Notes: generated from the letters alone by a model not told the origin. A stretch of 64,000 bases of DNA from Thiofilum flexile DSM 14609 (GCF_000380185.1 NZ_KB904747.1:1-64000), one strand, 5' to 3'. Counted from the stretch's first letter, positions 7,409-17,849 are shown. Numbers and translations: made by a program.

Positions 7409-10341
7409 ACCGTTTTACTCCCAGATGTTCCTCGATTGCCATCATGGACACTACCGCGCTCTAATACATCCTCCATTGAGCGCACTACATTCACCGCCGC
7501 ATGGGTTTGATAACGTAGTAAATCGGGAGACTCTTGAGCATGGGGTAAGGGTTTAATAGTAGAGAACAGAGGCCAAGTACCAGTCTCAGCAGCGGGATAG
7601 ATTTTGACTTTAAGGTCATACCAAGCGGCCTGTCCGGTAATCGGGTCTGAATTGGTTACACCATCTAGTGCATCATTTTGCTGCGGTAATAGCTCAGAAA
7701 TCAGGTGATTCATCAAGAAACCTTTGGTGTTTTCATTAGCCCCTGCTTTCAAGCCCCAGGCACCGGCCTGTTTAGCAATCGCATTCCACGTCCATACCGT
7801 ATCGGCTTGGCAACCCTCGATTAGCTTTAACTGCACCCGAATCTTGCCATGATGGGACTCCACCCATACCCACGATAAATCAGCTAGACCTAGGCTCTCA
7901 CCACGTTGGCGATTCATATATAAGTAATTTTGAGCACAGATCTGGCGTAACCACGCATTTTGCGAATCCCACGAATGATACATAAACATTGGGCGTTGAT
8001 TCACCGCATAGAAAGGGTATTCATCCTCATCAATACGGCATTGCTCTAGCGGCTTATAGTAGAACGGTAAGGGATTAAAATACTGGCTCAGACGTTCTTT
8101 ATGATGAGCTTCAGTGGGCATTGGCCCTGCATATAAGCCTTGCCCTGCGAGCTTAAAGCGTTGTTGGGTTTCTGAATAGAGTTCTATCACAATTTGCTTA
8201 GTGGAACCTACCCACCCAGCACTTTTGGCAAGTTCTAAGTAGTCCTTATTGGCATGGCGGTAGTAGCGGGTATTTTCTGGTAAGTGATAGGCAAAAAAAG
8301 CACCTTCTTCAGCATAGCGCTCCCATTGTTTAGGATTAGGCTTGCCCCGCAAAGGTACTTCATTACCCTCCTCATCTAAGCGCCATCCTGCCAAAAAGCC
8401 AATGCCCGGCTCTCGTTCCCAGTTAATAATAAAGTCTTGATAGTCTTTATATTTACGCGAACCATCTGGATTCGTCAGAGCGGGAAAACCTAAACGCAGT
8501 CCTAATTCGACTTGCACCTCTTGCCACGGCATTACCTCCCGCTCAGGTTTAATAATCGGCTGCCTAATGGCATCACACGCCGCATGTGGCTCGGAAATAG
8601 GGCGATCCAGCATAGAGATAGTATCCCAACGCTCTAGATAGGTGGTATCGGGAATAATCAAATCGGCAAAGTTAACCATTTCAGAATGATAGGCATCCGA
8701 TACCACAATAAAGGGGATTTTATACTCACCATTATCATGCTTTTCGACTAGCATCTGCTGAGTCTCGGCGGTATTCATGCTGGAATTCCACGCCATATTC
8801 GCCATGAAAATCATCAGCGTATCAATATAATAGGGATCACCCTTTACCGCATTACTAATCACCATGTGCATCAGGCCATGATTAGACAGGGGCGCATCCC
8901 ATGAATAGGCTTTGTCAATGCGCTTGGGTTTACCGTTTTCGTCTAAAACTAAATCCTCTGGACTGGTTGGAAAACCTAAGGGCGGCGTTCTAAGTGGGGT
9001 ATTAGGCGCACAATCTTTGGCAGGTTTAACCGCAGGCGGAATATGTTTAGGGTAAGGAGGCTTAGCTAAATGTCCGCCCGGAACATCCACAGTGCCTAAC
9101 ATAATTTGTAAAAAGTGAATCGCACGGCAGGTCTGAAAACCATTGGAATGTGCTGAAATCCCACGCATTGCATGCATCGATACCGGACGACCGATAAATT
9201 TATAATGCTTACGCCCTGCCCAATCGATCCAACCTTCGGGTACATCGACCTCAATACTTTCTTTAAACGCAATATGCGCCATTTCCAATGCTAAACGCTC
9301 AATTTGCTCAGCCGGTACACCACAAATCTCCGATGCTTTAGCCGGCGAGTATTGTTCATCTAAATACGCCTCAGCAATCAGCACCATGACGGATTTAACG
9401 GGCTGACCTTGCACTTCACCTTCAAAAAATAAAGCAGGTGAGATATTCGGCTGCGTGCCATCAAGCGCCATCCCTTTCACCTGATCCCATACCAAAGGAT
9501 TACCCGCCTCATCACGCAGGAGTAAGCCATGCCCTATTTGCCCCGGAGTATGAACGACTAAATAGGCAGCATTGGTATAGCGAATTAAAAACTCCCAATC
9601 AAACTGATCGTTTTTGAGCAGCACATGCAACATAGACAGGGCTAGCATGGCATCTGTTCCAGGACGAATCCCCACCCACTCATCCGCAATCGCTTGATAG
9701 CCCGTGCGTGCCGGATTAATCGCTACAAATTTGCCACCATTACGTTTGAGTTTTTCTAGGCCGATTTTAATCGGATTAGAGGCATGATCATCCGCCACAC
9801 CCCAGAGCATAAAATATTTAGTGTTATCCCAATCAGGATCACCAAACTCCCAAAAAGCATATCCCGTCGTGTAAAGCCCCGCTGCTGCCATATTCACCGA
9901 GCAAAAGCCGCCGTGTGCCGCCCAGTTTAAAGTGCCAAATTGCGAGGCCCAAAAGCCGGTCAGGGCTTGCATCTGATCGCGTCCGGTAAAATAAGCCAGT
10001 TTTAAGGGATCTGTACTACGAATATGACGTAAGCGAGCCTCTAAAATATCCAAAGCCCGATCCATTGAAATGACCTCAAACTCACCTGCACCCCGCTCAG
10101 TACCCGCTTTACGTAAGAGGGGAGCATGGAGTTTAGCAGGGGAATTTTGCTTCATAATGCCGGCATTACCCTTAGCACAGAGCACGCCTTTATTAATCGG
10201 GTGATCCCGATTGCCCTGAATATAGCGGATATTATTATTTTCAACCGTTACCTTAATGCCGCAGCGACAAGCACACATATAACAAGTGGTTGCCTTGACC
10301 TCTTGTTGGCTACGCTTTTCAAACTCCGGTAATGCCTTCAT
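7405..10341 (-). CDS. soeA: sulfite dehydrogenase molybdopterin subunit SoeA
   Basis: A 978-residue molybdopterin oxidoreductase. Near the N-terminus it has TCYMCACRCGIKV and VLCAKG, the cysteines of a [4Fe-4S] cluster, then the long bis-MGD-binding core (for example LKLAYFTGRDQMQAL and CSVNMAAAGLYTTGYAFWEFG) and a C-terminal cofactor domain. There is no twin-arginine signal before the cysteine motif, which fits the cytoplasmic SoeA rather than exported DMSO reductases. Size and gene order (soeA-soeB-soeC) match the sulfite-oxidising enzyme of purple sulfur bacteria. Substrate is inferred; tetrathionate or polysulfide reductase is possible. GAGG sits just ahead of the ATG at 10341. Confidence 0.82.
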   Translation of the reverse strand: MKALPEFEKRSQQEVKATTCYMCACRCGIKVTVENNNIRYIQGNRDHPINKGVLCAKGNAGIMKQNSPAKLHAPLLRKAGTERGAGEFEVISMDRALDILEARLRHIRSTDPLKLAYFTGRDQMQALTGFWASQFGTLNWAAHGGFCSVNMAAAGLYTTGYAFWEFGDPDWDNTKYFMLWGVADDHASNPIKIGLEKLKRNGGKFVAINPARTGYQAIADEWVGIRPGTDAMLALSMLHVLLKNDQFDWEFLIRYTNAAYLVVHTPGQIGHGLLLRDEAGNPLVWDQVKGMALDGTQPNISPALFFEGEVQGQPVKSVMVLIAEAYLDEQYSPAKASEICGVPAEQIERLALEMAHIAFKESIEVDVPEGWIDWAGRKHYKFIGRPVSMHAMRGISAHSNGFQTCRAIHFLQIMLGTVDVPGGHLAKPPYPKHIPPAVKPAKDCAPNTPLRTPPLGFPTSPEDLVLDENGKPKRIDKAYSWDAPLSNHGLMHMVISNAVKGDPYYIDTLMIFMANMAWNSSMNTAETQQMLVEKHDNGEYKIPFIVVSDAYHSEMVNFADLIIPDTTYLERWDTISMLDRPISEPHAACDAIRQPIIKPEREVMPWQEVQVELGLRLGFPALTNPDGSRKYKDYQDFIINWEREPGIGFLAGWRLDEEGNEVPLRGKPNPKQWERYAEEGAFFAYHLPENTRYYRHANKDYLELAKSAGWVGSTKQIVIELYSETQQRFKLAGQGLYAGPMPTEAHHKERLSQYFNPLPFYYKPLEQCRIDEDEYPFYAVNQRPMFMYHSWDSQNAWLRQICAQNYLYMNRQRGESLGLADLSWVWVESHHGKIRVQLKLIEGCQADTVWTWNAIAKQAGAWGLKAGANENTKGFLMNHLISELLPQQNDALDGVTNSDPITGQAAWYDLKVKIYPAAETGTWPLFSTIKPLPHAQESPDLLRYQTHAAVNVVRSMEDVLERGSVHDGNRGTSGSKTV

Positions 10342-10640
10342 ATGTACCTCGGAATATACTAATACAGTAATATACTGAACCGCTTAATACTGCGACATAA
10401 TCTAACTTAAAACAATAAGATAGTTTATTTGCTACTATAAGTATTTCTAATATAAAGAATGCTAATGGCTAAAAAATCACTATCTTATTGATTTATCTGA
10501 TAAGGGGTAGAGTTTTAATGATAGGTAACAAGGCTTAAACCCCGTTTCAAGTCTATAGTTAATACTGCTTGGGCATCGAGGTCTTGCTGCATTCTCTGCC
10601 AGCGGATGGACGCTTACTGAAGACAACTAAAGGACATCTT
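10342..10640. other. divergent promoter region between soeA and the outer-membrane-like gene
   Basis: This AT-rich, non-coding segment of about 300 bases must hold the soeA promoter (minus) and the promoter for the gene at 10641 (plus). Close to the soeA start the 8-base sequence AATATACT occurs twice (10353-10360 and 10369-10376), 16 bases apart on the same DNA face, which could be an operator. No convincing sigma-70 pair or RNA gene is evident. Confidence 0.4.
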
Positions 10641-11597
10641 ATGAAACATTACCTACCCTATCTCCCAGCAGGTTTAGTGCTATTAGCTAGTACTAATGCA
10701 ATGGCGGGTCAATATGACAATTTGTTTAGCACAGGTGTTGAACGTATTACCACCTCTGATAACAAAACCACCCATGACAGTGTTTCAGCACAATACAAAC
10801 GAGTAAATCGTGCCACGGGTACTAGTTATGGTTTACGAGTGGAAAAACACCGCTTTAAAAATCCACAATATCGCCATACCGGTCGCAGTGTTTATCTTCA
10901 AGGCGCGACTCATCTCTCACCTAATATCCAGCTTAGTGCCGGGGCAGGCTCAATGGAAATTAAGCGTGTAGGGAATCAATATGCCAAGAAAACCTTTACA
11001 CCTTACCATGTCGGTCTACAGGCTCAAATGGGGTCACGAGTCCAAGTGGGTGTACGTCAAGAACGCAGTCCTGCTTATATGCGTCATGCCTTAAATGACA
11101 AAAAAGGCAATATTTTGACTGAAGATATGACTACAGCCGAAATTAGAACCAAACCTACTCAGCGCACACGCTTTAATGCCCAACATCAAAACATTCGCCT
11201 CAGTGATGGTAATCGTGGACGTCGCACTATGGTAGGTGCGTACTACGGCATAACCCCAAATGTATGGTTAGGTGTTGAAGGATCACGCAAACGTTATGAT
11301 CGTTCAGATTTAGGCTATAAAGCGCCTAAAAATGAGCGTAACTATGCAGTTACCCTCGATGCTGATGTACCTTTAGGTCAAAATGCCAAACTATATGGCT
11401 CAGTAAAAGCGGGACGCAGCAAAGAAGCAGGCTACTCTGGTAAAGCCAAGACACTCTATGCTTCTTTAGGTGCTGAATTCGCGGTAGGACGTAATACCAC
11501 CTTATCTGCCAATGTCTATCAAGACGAAACACGCTATCAAGGCCGTCGTGATCGTGAACGCGGTGCGATGTTAAACCTCACCTATCGTTGGGGCTAA
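10641..11597 (+). CDS. putative outer-membrane beta-barrel protein
   Basis: I do not recognise a named family. The protein (318 residues) starts with a signal peptide, MKHYLPYLPAGLVLLASTNAMA, with likely cleavage before GQYDNL. The rest is a run of alternating polar/hydrophobic segments (YGLRVEKHRF, SVYLQGATHLS, VWLGVEGSRKRYD, TLSANVYQDETRY) and ends in LTYRWG. Amphipathic strands and an aromatic residue close to the C-terminus are typical of outer-membrane barrels. AAAGGA before the ATG at 10641 decides the start over an in-frame ATG at 10569. It stands alone and is followed by a terminator. Confidence 0.6.
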   Translation: MKHYLPYLPAGLVLLASTNAMAGQYDNLFSTGVERITTSDNKTTHDSVSAQYKRVNRATGTSYGLRVEKHRFKNPQYRHTGRSVYLQGATHLSPNIQLSAGAGSMEIKRVGNQYAKKTFTPYHVGLQAQMGSRVQVGVRQERSPAYMRHALNDKKGNILTEDMTTAEIRTKPTQRTRFNAQHQNIRLSDGNRGRRTMVGAYYGITPNVWLGVEGSRKRYDRSDLGYKAPKNERNYAVTLDADVPLGQNAKLYGSVKAGRSKEAGYSGKAKTLYASLGAEFAVGRNTTLSANVYQDETRYQGRRDRERGAMLNLTYRWG

Positions 11598-11617
11598 TCA
11601 GCAACTTATCGAGTCTG

Positions 11618-11645
11618 TGCAGTACTTGAGTGTTCAAGTACTGCA
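11618..11645 (+). terminator. terminator after the beta-barrel gene
   Basis: TGCAGTACTTGA and TCAAGTACTGCA form a perfect 12-bp stem with a GTGT loop, followed by TTGTGTTCTTGTTT. The T-rich tail is broken, so termination may be partial. Confidence 0.65.
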
Positions 11646-11758
11646 TTGTGTTCTTGTTTAACCCTGCTTTCATGAGTTTTTGCACCAATAATTCATAATC
11701 ACATGCTATAAAATCGATTCACGCTTAGTATTAAGTTAACTACTGGAATCCAATACTC

Positions 11759-12166
11759 ATGTATGAATTATTAAAATCAATCCACCTTAGTGTTCAAACT
11801 AATCCACGTTATCTTTATAGCTTCAGGGCTTTCTGTATCGGCCTGTTAGTGTTTGGAGTATTTTTTGCTTTAAGCCGCACCCCATTGCCAATTGAAGGGA
11901 TTGAGATGGGCGATAAGATAGTACATGCAGGTGCCTTTTTCGTCTTTGCGGCCTTGTTTCATTTGGCTTGGTCACGCTCTTTTTGGCTTTATGTATTTTT
12001 GCCTTTATTCATCTATGGTGGCTCGATTGAATTGCTACAAGGCATGACCACTTGGCGTTCTATGTCGTGGGGTGATGTAGTCGCCGATGCTGTTGGCATT
12101 TTGCTCTATTATGCGGTTTATAAAACTATTAGCGCTCGTCAAACTAAAGTCTTAGCTAATACTTAG
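11759..12166 (+). CDS. VanZ-like membrane protein
   Basis: A 135-residue protein with four hydrophobic segments and the VanZ-family pattern DKIVHAGAFFVFAALFHL, a central IYGGSIELLQ, and WGDVVADAVGILLYY, where a conserved aspartate and glycine precede the last helix. VanZ-like proteins are small membrane proteins of mostly unknown job; the founding member gives low-level teicoplanin resistance, but most homologues do not act in resistance. It precedes hemC with about 90 bases between them. Confidence 0.75.
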   Translation: MYELLKSIHLSVQTNPRYLYSFRAFCIGLLVFGVFFALSRTPLPIEGIEMGDKIVHAGAFFVFAALFHLAWSRSFWLYVFLPLFIYGGSIELLQGMTTWRSMSWGDVVADAVGILLYYAVYKTISARQTKVLANT

Positions 12167-12260
12167 CTCCTCTACTGCTAAAAGACACCTGTACATTGCT
12201 GGAACTTTAAAATTGTTTGCCGTAAAGTCTTTAGCATTCATTGATTAGGCTTTCAGACAT

Positions 12261-13196
12261 ATGGCTCACATTATTCGCATTGCGACCCGCACTAGCCCCT
12301 TAGCACTTTGGCAGGCTGAACACGTTGCCGCTCAACTTCAACACCATCACCCTGATCTACAGATTGAATTAGTTGGCATGGTGACACGTGGAGATAAAAT
12401 TTTAGATAGCCCCCTCTCTAAAATTGGTGGTAAGGGCTTGTTTGTAAAGGAGTTAGAGGCGGGTATGCTGGAGGGGAGTGCCGATATTGCAGTCCACTCA
12501 ATGAAAGATGTGCCGATGGACTTTCCAGCAGGCTTACATTTACCAATCATTATGGAGCGTGAAGATCCGCGCGATGCCTTTGTTTCGCAGCGTTATCAAT
12601 CTTTAGCTGAGCTGCCTGAAGGGGCGGTGGTTGGTACTTCGAGCTTACGCCGCCAAACCCAATTACGCGCACGGTTTCCGCATTTAGTGATCAAAGACTT
12701 ACGGGGTAATGTTAATACCCGTCTGAGTAAACTAGATCAGGGAGAATATGATGCAATTATTCTCGCCGCCGCAGGGTTGATTCGTTTAGGTTTTCAAGCC
12801 CGTATTACCGCCTATTTAAGCACCGAAGAGAGTTTACCAGCGATTGGACAAGGTGCTATTGGCATTGAGTGCCGGGAGGGTGATACTCGTATTGAATCCT
12901 TACTTGCCCCCCTTAATCATCCTGATACTGCCTTACGGATACGAGCCGAGCGTGCGATGAATAAGCGTTTAAATGGCGGCTGTCAAATTCCGGTAGCTGG
13001 TTTTGCGGAGTTATCAGGCAATAGTATTCATATGCGGGGACTAATAGGCTATCCCGATGGTTCACAAACCTTTACTGATCAGCAGTCTGGCAGTATTAAT
13101 GAACCGGAGGCATTAGGTATTGCTATCGCGGAAAATTTACTGCAGCAAGGTGGTGATAAAGTGCTTAGCCTCTTAGGGGTTGATGTGACGCTATGA
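12261..13196 (+). CDS. hemC: porphobilinogen deaminase (hydroxymethylbilane synthase)
   Basis: Joins four porphobilinogen molecules into hydroxymethylbilane in haem synthesis. The sequence starts [20 protein letters not shown] and has the conserved [40 protein letters not shown] and the cofactor site [13 protein letters not shown] with the cysteine that holds the dipyrromethane cofactor. At 311 residues the length is standard. It overlaps hemD by four bases and heads the hemCDXY unit. Confidence 0.97.
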   Translation: MAHIIRIATRTSPLALWQAEHVAAQLQHHHPDLQIELVGMVTRGDKILDSPLSKIGGKGLFVKELEAGMLEGSADIAVHSMKDVPMDFPAGLHLPIIMEREDPRDAFVSQRYQSLAELPEGAVVGTSSLRRQTQLRARFPHLVIKDLRGNVNTRLSKLDQGEYDAIILAAAGLIRLGFQARITAYLSTEESLPAIGQGAIGIECREGDTRIESLLAPLNHPDTALRIRAERAMNKRLNGGCQIPVAGFAELSGNSIHMRGLIGYPDGSQTFTDQQSGSINEPEALGIAIAENLLQQGGDKVLSLLGVDVTL

Positions 13197-13960
13197 GTGC
13201 CCACTCAGCACCGAGTTTAACAGGTCAAACTTTAGTCATTACCCGCCCCGCTCATCAAGCGATTAAGCTTACCCAGCGCCTACAACAAGCAGGCGCTACG
13301 GTTATTGCCTGCCCTCTGCTCGCTATTGAGGCATTGCCCTGTGAATTACTCCTTCATGAGGCAAACTTGCACGCTTATCAACTCGCTCTGTTTACTAGCC
13401 CGAATGCCGTTGAATACTTTTTCAAACAATTAACGCACCCTTATCTTCCTAGCCATTTCAAAATTGCTGCGATTGGTAATGCTACCTCTCAGACCTTGGC
13501 AAATTATGGTATTCAGGTTGATTACGCACCTGATACTCATTTCACCAGTGAAGAACTGCTCGCCTTACCTGCTTTCGCTGCCTTATCTCCACAAAAAATC
13601 TTGCTGGTTAAAGGTTCAGGAGGGCGTACCCTATTAGCTGATACCTTACGGGCACGAAACATGCAGGTAATATCCTGTGAGGTTTACCAGCGCATTACCC
13701 AACCCTTACCTACATTGAATATTCAGTGGGAGGCCGTCAGTTGGGTTATGATAACGAGTTTGGAAGCCTTGCAGCACTTAGTTACCTGCTGGGGCGGGGC
13801 TGTTAATCCTGCTCATGTCCCCTTATTAGTCGGTAGTGAGCGCATTGCTCAAGCAGCTCAACAACTCAATTTTAAGCGTATTCATACCGCCCATAATCCT
13901 AGTGATACTGCGATGTGGGAGGCTTTGCATAGGGTTTGGAATAACCATAATGATAGATAA
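13193..13960 (+). CDS. hemD: uroporphyrinogen-III synthase
   Basis: Cyclises hydroxymethylbilane to uroporphyrinogen III with inversion of ring D. This family varies greatly in sequence, but the protein (255 residues) has the expected opening [22 protein letters not shown], a middle [11 protein letters not shown] and [12 protein letters not shown], and the second-domain [19 protein letters not shown] and VEAL-like [11 protein letters not shown]. Its place between hemC and hemX makes the call firm. The 3' end overlaps the hemX start. Confidence 0.92.
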   Translation: MSAHSAPSLTGQTLVITRPAHQAIKLTQRLQQAGATVIACPLLAIEALPCELLLHEANLHAYQLALFTSPNAVEYFFKQLTHPYLPSHFKIAAIGNATSQTLANYGIQVDYAPDTHFTSEELLALPAFAALSPQKILLVKGSGGRTLLADTLRARNMQVISCEVYQRITQPLPTLNIQWEAVSWVMITSLEALQHLVTCWGGAVNPAHVPLLVGSERIAQAAQQLNFKRIHTAHNPSDTAMWEALHRVWNNHNDR

Positions 13961-15068
13961 ATCTTCACGACCTGATTTAGATCTTGACCTTTTTCAACCA
14001 CCGCCACCCTCTTGGAGTGGTCGCTTTGCCGTATTTTTGGCAGCACTCGCGTTTCTTTTTACCCTGATTGGTATTGGGGCAGGTTATCGGCACTGGCAGC
14101 GGATGAATGTTAAAGTCGTCGCCACACAAACCCAATTACAACAACAACAGCAACACCTGACCCAAGTTCCCACAGATACAAAAATCAAACGCTTAGAAAG
14201 CGAACTAGAACAAACCTTAGCGGCACAACAGCAGGCTATGAATGAGCGCTTTAAAACGATTCAAGAACTAGAACAACAAACCCGCCAATTTGCCCTAACC
14301 GTTGCGAAACAAACAGAGCAGATCACGCGTATTCAAGGCCAACTACAAGAAAATATTAAACCCTCTAATCCCTCAGAGTGGCAAATAGCGGAAGTACAGT
14401 TTTTATTAAAACTGGCTAATCGTGAATGGCAAATTACCCAAAATAAAACAGCGGCCTTAGCGGCTCTAAAAGAAGCCGATCAAGTATTAATGAATTTAGC
14501 CATTGTGGAATATATTCCCACACGCCAGCAAATTATTCGGGATCGCAAAACACTAGAGGCCTATCAAGGGCTAGATGCTCCCTTTATTACCGAGCAAATC
14601 CAACAAATACGGCAAACACTGCACGCGCCTAAGCCTTTAACCCCCGCTCTAGAGGCACAATTAAAGCCTAAACAACCGGATCGCCCTTTAACTTGGTGGG
14701 AACGTTATTCAAGTGAAGCAAAAGCGCTATGGGGTGAATCATTCACTATTCGCCCCGTAGATCAGCCTTTACCCGTGATTTTAGATGCTGAAAATAGCCA
14801 ACAGATTTATCAATTAGCACTATTACGTCTAGAAACACTGCAATTATTATTATTACAAGGCAATACTGAAGCAGCGCAAAGCCAAATCCAACTATTAATA
14901 GATACTTTTAACGACTACTATCCTGCGCAACAAGCAGAGGAATTGATTAGCGCTTTAAATACCTTAAAAAAATTAACGACTGACAGCCAACGCCCTGAGC
15001 TAGCAAGCCTTAAAGTATTTAATAATGTGACTATTAATTCTAAGCAATCCTCCGAGGTAAACCCCTAA
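13950..15068 (+). CDS. hemX: HemX-like membrane protein with coiled coil
   Basis: A 372-residue inner-membrane protein with a short proline-rich cytoplasmic start (DLDLFQPPPPSWSG), one transmembrane helix (about residues 24-46), then a glutamine-rich coiled coil (about 55-130) and a conserved periplasmic domain (VQFLLKLANREWQITQNKTAAL). This is the HemX family that sits between hemD and hemY in gammaproteobacteria; its biochemical role is not settled, and it is not a proven methyltransferase. I place the start at the ATG at 13950, inside the end of hemD, because the family N-terminus begins there. Confidence 0.85.
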   Translation: MIDKSSRPDLDLDLFQPPPPSWSGRFAVFLAALAFLFTLIGIGAGYRHWQRMNVKVVATQTQLQQQQQHLTQVPTDTKIKRLESELEQTLAAQQQAMNERFKTIQELEQQTRQFALTVAKQTEQITRIQGQLQENIKPSNPSEWQIAEVQFLLKLANREWQITQNKTAALAALKEADQVLMNLAIVEYIPTRQQIIRDRKTLEAYQGLDAPFITEQIQQIRQTLHAPKPLTPALEAQLKPKQPDRPLTWWERYSSEAKALWGESFTIRPVDQPLPVILDAENSQQIYQLALLRLETLQLLLLQGNTEAAQSQIQLLIDTFNDYYPAQQAEELISALNTLKKLTTDSQRPELASLKVFNNVTINSKQSSEVNP

Positions 15069-16279
15069 TGCGTTACTTAATCGGTTTAGGCTTAGTATTA
15101 ATAATATTTTTGGGCTTACTCTATTGGTCTATTAATAATCCTGGCATGACTTTAGTCAGTTGGAATGAAAACCCTACTTATATTATGCAGGGACGTACTG
15201 CTGCCTTTATTTTATATTTAGTGCTAGGATTTTTTACCTTACATTTTGCCTTAAATGCATTTTATCGCCTCTTGCATTTACGTCAGATCATTAAAGATCG
15301 CTATGCCGCTCGTACCTTTGCACGGGGTTTATTAAAGCTCACAGAGGGTAATTGGAATCGAGCAGAAAAGCTCTTGCTCTATCAAGCCGATGAAACTGAA
15401 ATGCCCGTGCTTAGCTATATTGCCGCTGCACGCGCCGCTCATATGCAAGAAGCTTATGATCGCCGTGATGAGTGGCTAAGACGCGCCTTATTACATAATC
15501 AAGGCTCACGTTTAGCTGTAGGGGTATCACAAGCGGATATGCAAATTACGGCTAATCAATTAGAGCAAGCACATGCTACCTTAAGAAGTTTACAGCCCTT
15601 AGCCCCTAAACATCCTTATGTTTTAAGATTACTTGCTCGTGTTTTATATCAACAAGAAAACTGGGATGAGTTAGTTGATTTATTACCTGAATTAATTACC
15701 CAAAAAATCCTTAAAGCCGAAGATATGCAGAAAATAGAAGTAGCGGCTTTAACAGGGTTATTTGAGCAACAACTTAAACAAGGTGGCATTATTAAATTAA
15801 AAGCCATGTGGCAACGTTTGCCTACAGCAGTCACCACTCAGCCTGAAGCGGTTTATATCTATACTAAAATACTGCTAAAGATAGAGGATTATGAAACTAG
15901 CGCTCAGATGATTGAAACCACCTTAAATCAAACATGGCATGATGGTTTAGCAGAGCTATATGGACGAACGCCACAAAGGGATATTGAGCAGGCATTAGCT
16001 AATGCTAAGCAATGGCAAACTCATCAAGCTAATAATCCGGTTTTATTATTAATGCTAGCGCGGCTTTATCGCCAACAACAAAATTGGCTCTTAGCCAAAC
16101 ATTATTATGAGTCTAGTGTGAATCAAGCACCCAATGCGGAGGCTTATTTAGAGCTAGCAGAGTTATTAGAATATTTAGGCGAAACCGAAAACGCCCAGCA
16201 TAGTTATCAAGTGGGTTTACGCTATAGCATTTATCGCAAAGGCGAGCGCTTGATTTTAAAACCGATATCTAATACTTAA
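15068..16279 (+). CDS. hemY: HemY-type TPR membrane protein of the haem operon
   Basis: A 403-residue protein with two N-terminal membrane helices (about residues 2-22 and 40-62), then a helical TPR-like region. Near residues 80-100 it has ARTFARGLLKLTEGNWNRAEKLL, the conserved HemY_N pattern. It overlaps hemX by one base and ends the operon. This is the proteobacterial HemY of unknown function, not the unrelated Bacillus protoporphyrinogen oxidase of the same name. Confidence 0.9.
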   Translation: MRYLIGLGLVLIIFLGLLYWSINNPGMTLVSWNENPTYIMQGRTAAFILYLVLGFFTLHFALNAFYRLLHLRQIIKDRYAARTFARGLLKLTEGNWNRAEKLLLYQADETEMPVLSYIAAARAAHMQEAYDRRDEWLRRALLHNQGSRLAVGVSQADMQITANQLEQAHATLRSLQPLAPKHPYVLRLLARVLYQQENWDELVDLLPELITQKILKAEDMQKIEVAALTGLFEQQLKQGGIIKLKAMWQRLPTAVTTQPEAVYIYTKILLKIEDYETSAQMIETTLNQTWHDGLAELYGRTPQRDIEQALANAKQWQTHQANNPVLLLMLARLYRQQQNWLLAKHYYESSVNQAPNAEAYLELAELLEYLGETENAQHSYQVGLRYSIYRKGERLILKPISNT

Positions 16280-16291
16280 AAATGCTAACTC

Positions 16292-16319
16292 ATAGGGCAA
16301 TCACATACTATTGCCCTAT
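16292..16319. terminator. hairpin between hemY and the convergent malic enzyme gene
   Basis: ATAGGGCAAT and ATTGCCCTAT pair perfectly (10 bp, 8-base loop) between two convergent genes. T-tracts are poor on both sides, so it may stop transcription only partly or protect 3' ends. Confidence 0.5.
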
Positions 16320-16339
16320 TCATGCTCAAGACCAGACTA

Positions 16340-17563
16340 CTAGCTTAAACGCGCGACTCCTGAAGCAATTGCTGCTTGCGCAATTACCGCAGGAATACGC
16401 TCCGGTAAACGCGGATCTAAGGGTTTAGGAATAAAATAATCTTTACCAAACTCCATAGACTTTAAGTTATAAGCATCCAATACTTCCTGAGGTACAGGCT
16501 CACGTGCTAATTGGGCAAGAGCATGTACGGCTGCCATGAGCATTTCGGTATTAATGCATTTTGCGCGTACATCTAAAGCACCCCTAAACAAGAATGGGAA
16601 GCCTAAGACATTATTAATTTGATTCGGATAATCACTGCGCCCGGTCGCCATAATTAAATCATCGCGGGTTTGCAGCGCTACATCACGAGCAATTTCAGGA
16701 TTAGGATTAGATAGGGCAAACACAATCGGATTGGCTGCCATAGACGCTAGCATGTCTGCGCTTAGTAAATTAGGGCCTGATAAACCGATAAAGACATCCG
16801 CACCCTTACAGGCATCTGCTAAGGTACGTAGCGAAGTGGTCTGAGCATAGGCTGCTTTATATTCATTTAGGTCATTGCGCTCGGTATGAATAATCCCTTT
16901 GCTATCCACCACAAATAGGTTTTCTTTCTTAGCACCGAGTGCAGTGAGCAAATTCATGGAAGCAATACCAGCGGCTCCTGCCCCTAGACATACTATTCTT
17001 GCTTGCTCAATCGTTTTACCTTGTAGTTCTAAGGCATTCAACAAACCTGCTGCAATAATCGCTGCGGTGCCATGTTGATCATCATGAAATACCGGAATAT
17101 CCAGCATCGCTTGCAAACGTTTTTCAATTTCAAAGCAACGCGGCGCACTAATATCCTCAAGATTAATACCGCCAAAGGTTCCAGCAATATTTTTTACTAC
17201 CGTAATAAATTCTTCGACATCTTGGGTAGCCACCTCAATATCAAATACATCAATATCAGCAAAGCGTTTAAAGAGTACGCCTTTACCCTCCATCACGGGC
17301 TTACTTGCCAAAGCCCCTAAATTACCTAGTCCTAAAATAGCGGAGCCATCACTAATGACAGCCACTAAATTACCTTTACTGGTATAGGCATAGGCATCTT
17401 CTGGATTCGCCGCAATCGCTTTAACAGGTTCGGCGACGCCAGGGGTATAGGCCAGCGATAAGTCACGCTGTGTATTGGTAGGTTTGGTGATTTGTAAGGC
17501 GATTTTACCGGGTTTAGGCTCAGCATGATACTGCAAGGCCTCTTGGCGTAAATCTTTAATCAT
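16340..17563 (-). CDS. maeB: malic enzyme (oxaloacetate-decarboxylating malate dehydrogenase), short form
   Basis: Converts malate to pyruvate and CO2 with reduction of NAD(P). The 407-residue protein has LAYTPGVAEPVKAI near residue 37, SKGNLVAVISDGSAILGLGNLG, the metal-binding FHDDQHGTA and the nucleotide-binding ARIVCLGAGAAGIA. It lacks the C-terminal phosphotransacetylase-like domain of the long E. coli MaeB, so it is the short form. Cofactor choice cannot be read with certainty. It faces hemY and has its own upstream region of nearly 290 bases. Confidence 0.9.
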   Translation of the reverse strand: MIKDLRQEALQYHAEPKPGKIALQITKPTNTQRDLSLAYTPGVAEPVKAIAANPEDAYAYTSKGNLVAVISDGSAILGLGNLGALASKPVMEGKGVLFKRFADIDVFDIEVATQDVEEFITVVKNIAGTFGGINLEDISAPRCFEIEKRLQAMLDIPVFHDDQHGTAAIIAAGLLNALELQGKTIEQARIVCLGAGAAGIASMNLLTALGAKKENLFVVDSKGIIHTERNDLNEYKAAYAQTTSLRTLADACKGADVFIGLSGPNLLSADMLASMAANPIVFALSNPNPEIARDVALQTRDDLIMATGRSDYPNQINNVLGFPFLFRGALDVRAKCINTEMLMAAVHALAQLAREPVPQEVLDAYNLKSMEFGKDYFIPKPLDPRLPERIPAVIAQAAIASGVARLS

Positions 17564-17797
17564 GAATCTCTCTCCTATTGGCTCAAAACACTAGGGTTAG
17601 TTTGAGCTATTTTTTGCTACGGGTGCTAATAAAAAATCTAACTACCCCAAATAGCATTTAGATTTTCTGTTCGCCCTATCCTTACAAGCCTGTTGAATGG
17701 GTTAATGTCTAGCTAGTAGATTAGAGTCATGAGTGTATCACTGCATTAAAAAGTTGTAATCCCAATTGCAGCACTTAGCCTTTTTTTATCTACAAAT

Positions 17798-17827
17798 AAA
17801 AAAAGCACTCCTAAAGAGTGCTTTTTT
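17798..17827. terminator. terminator of rpmE2
   Basis: AAAAGCACTC-CTAAA-GAGTGCTTTT, a perfect stem with A and T runs on its sides, lies just past the rpmE2 stop on the minus strand. It would work in both directions. Confidence 0.85.
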
Positions 17828-17849
17828 AGCGCAAGGCGGGAAAGTAAAA

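Noticed and set aside
10353-10376. Repeated AATATACT as an IS or att site
   Set aside because: Two 8-base copies in AT-rich promoter DNA are better read as a possible operator or chance; no target duplication or mobile gene is next to it.
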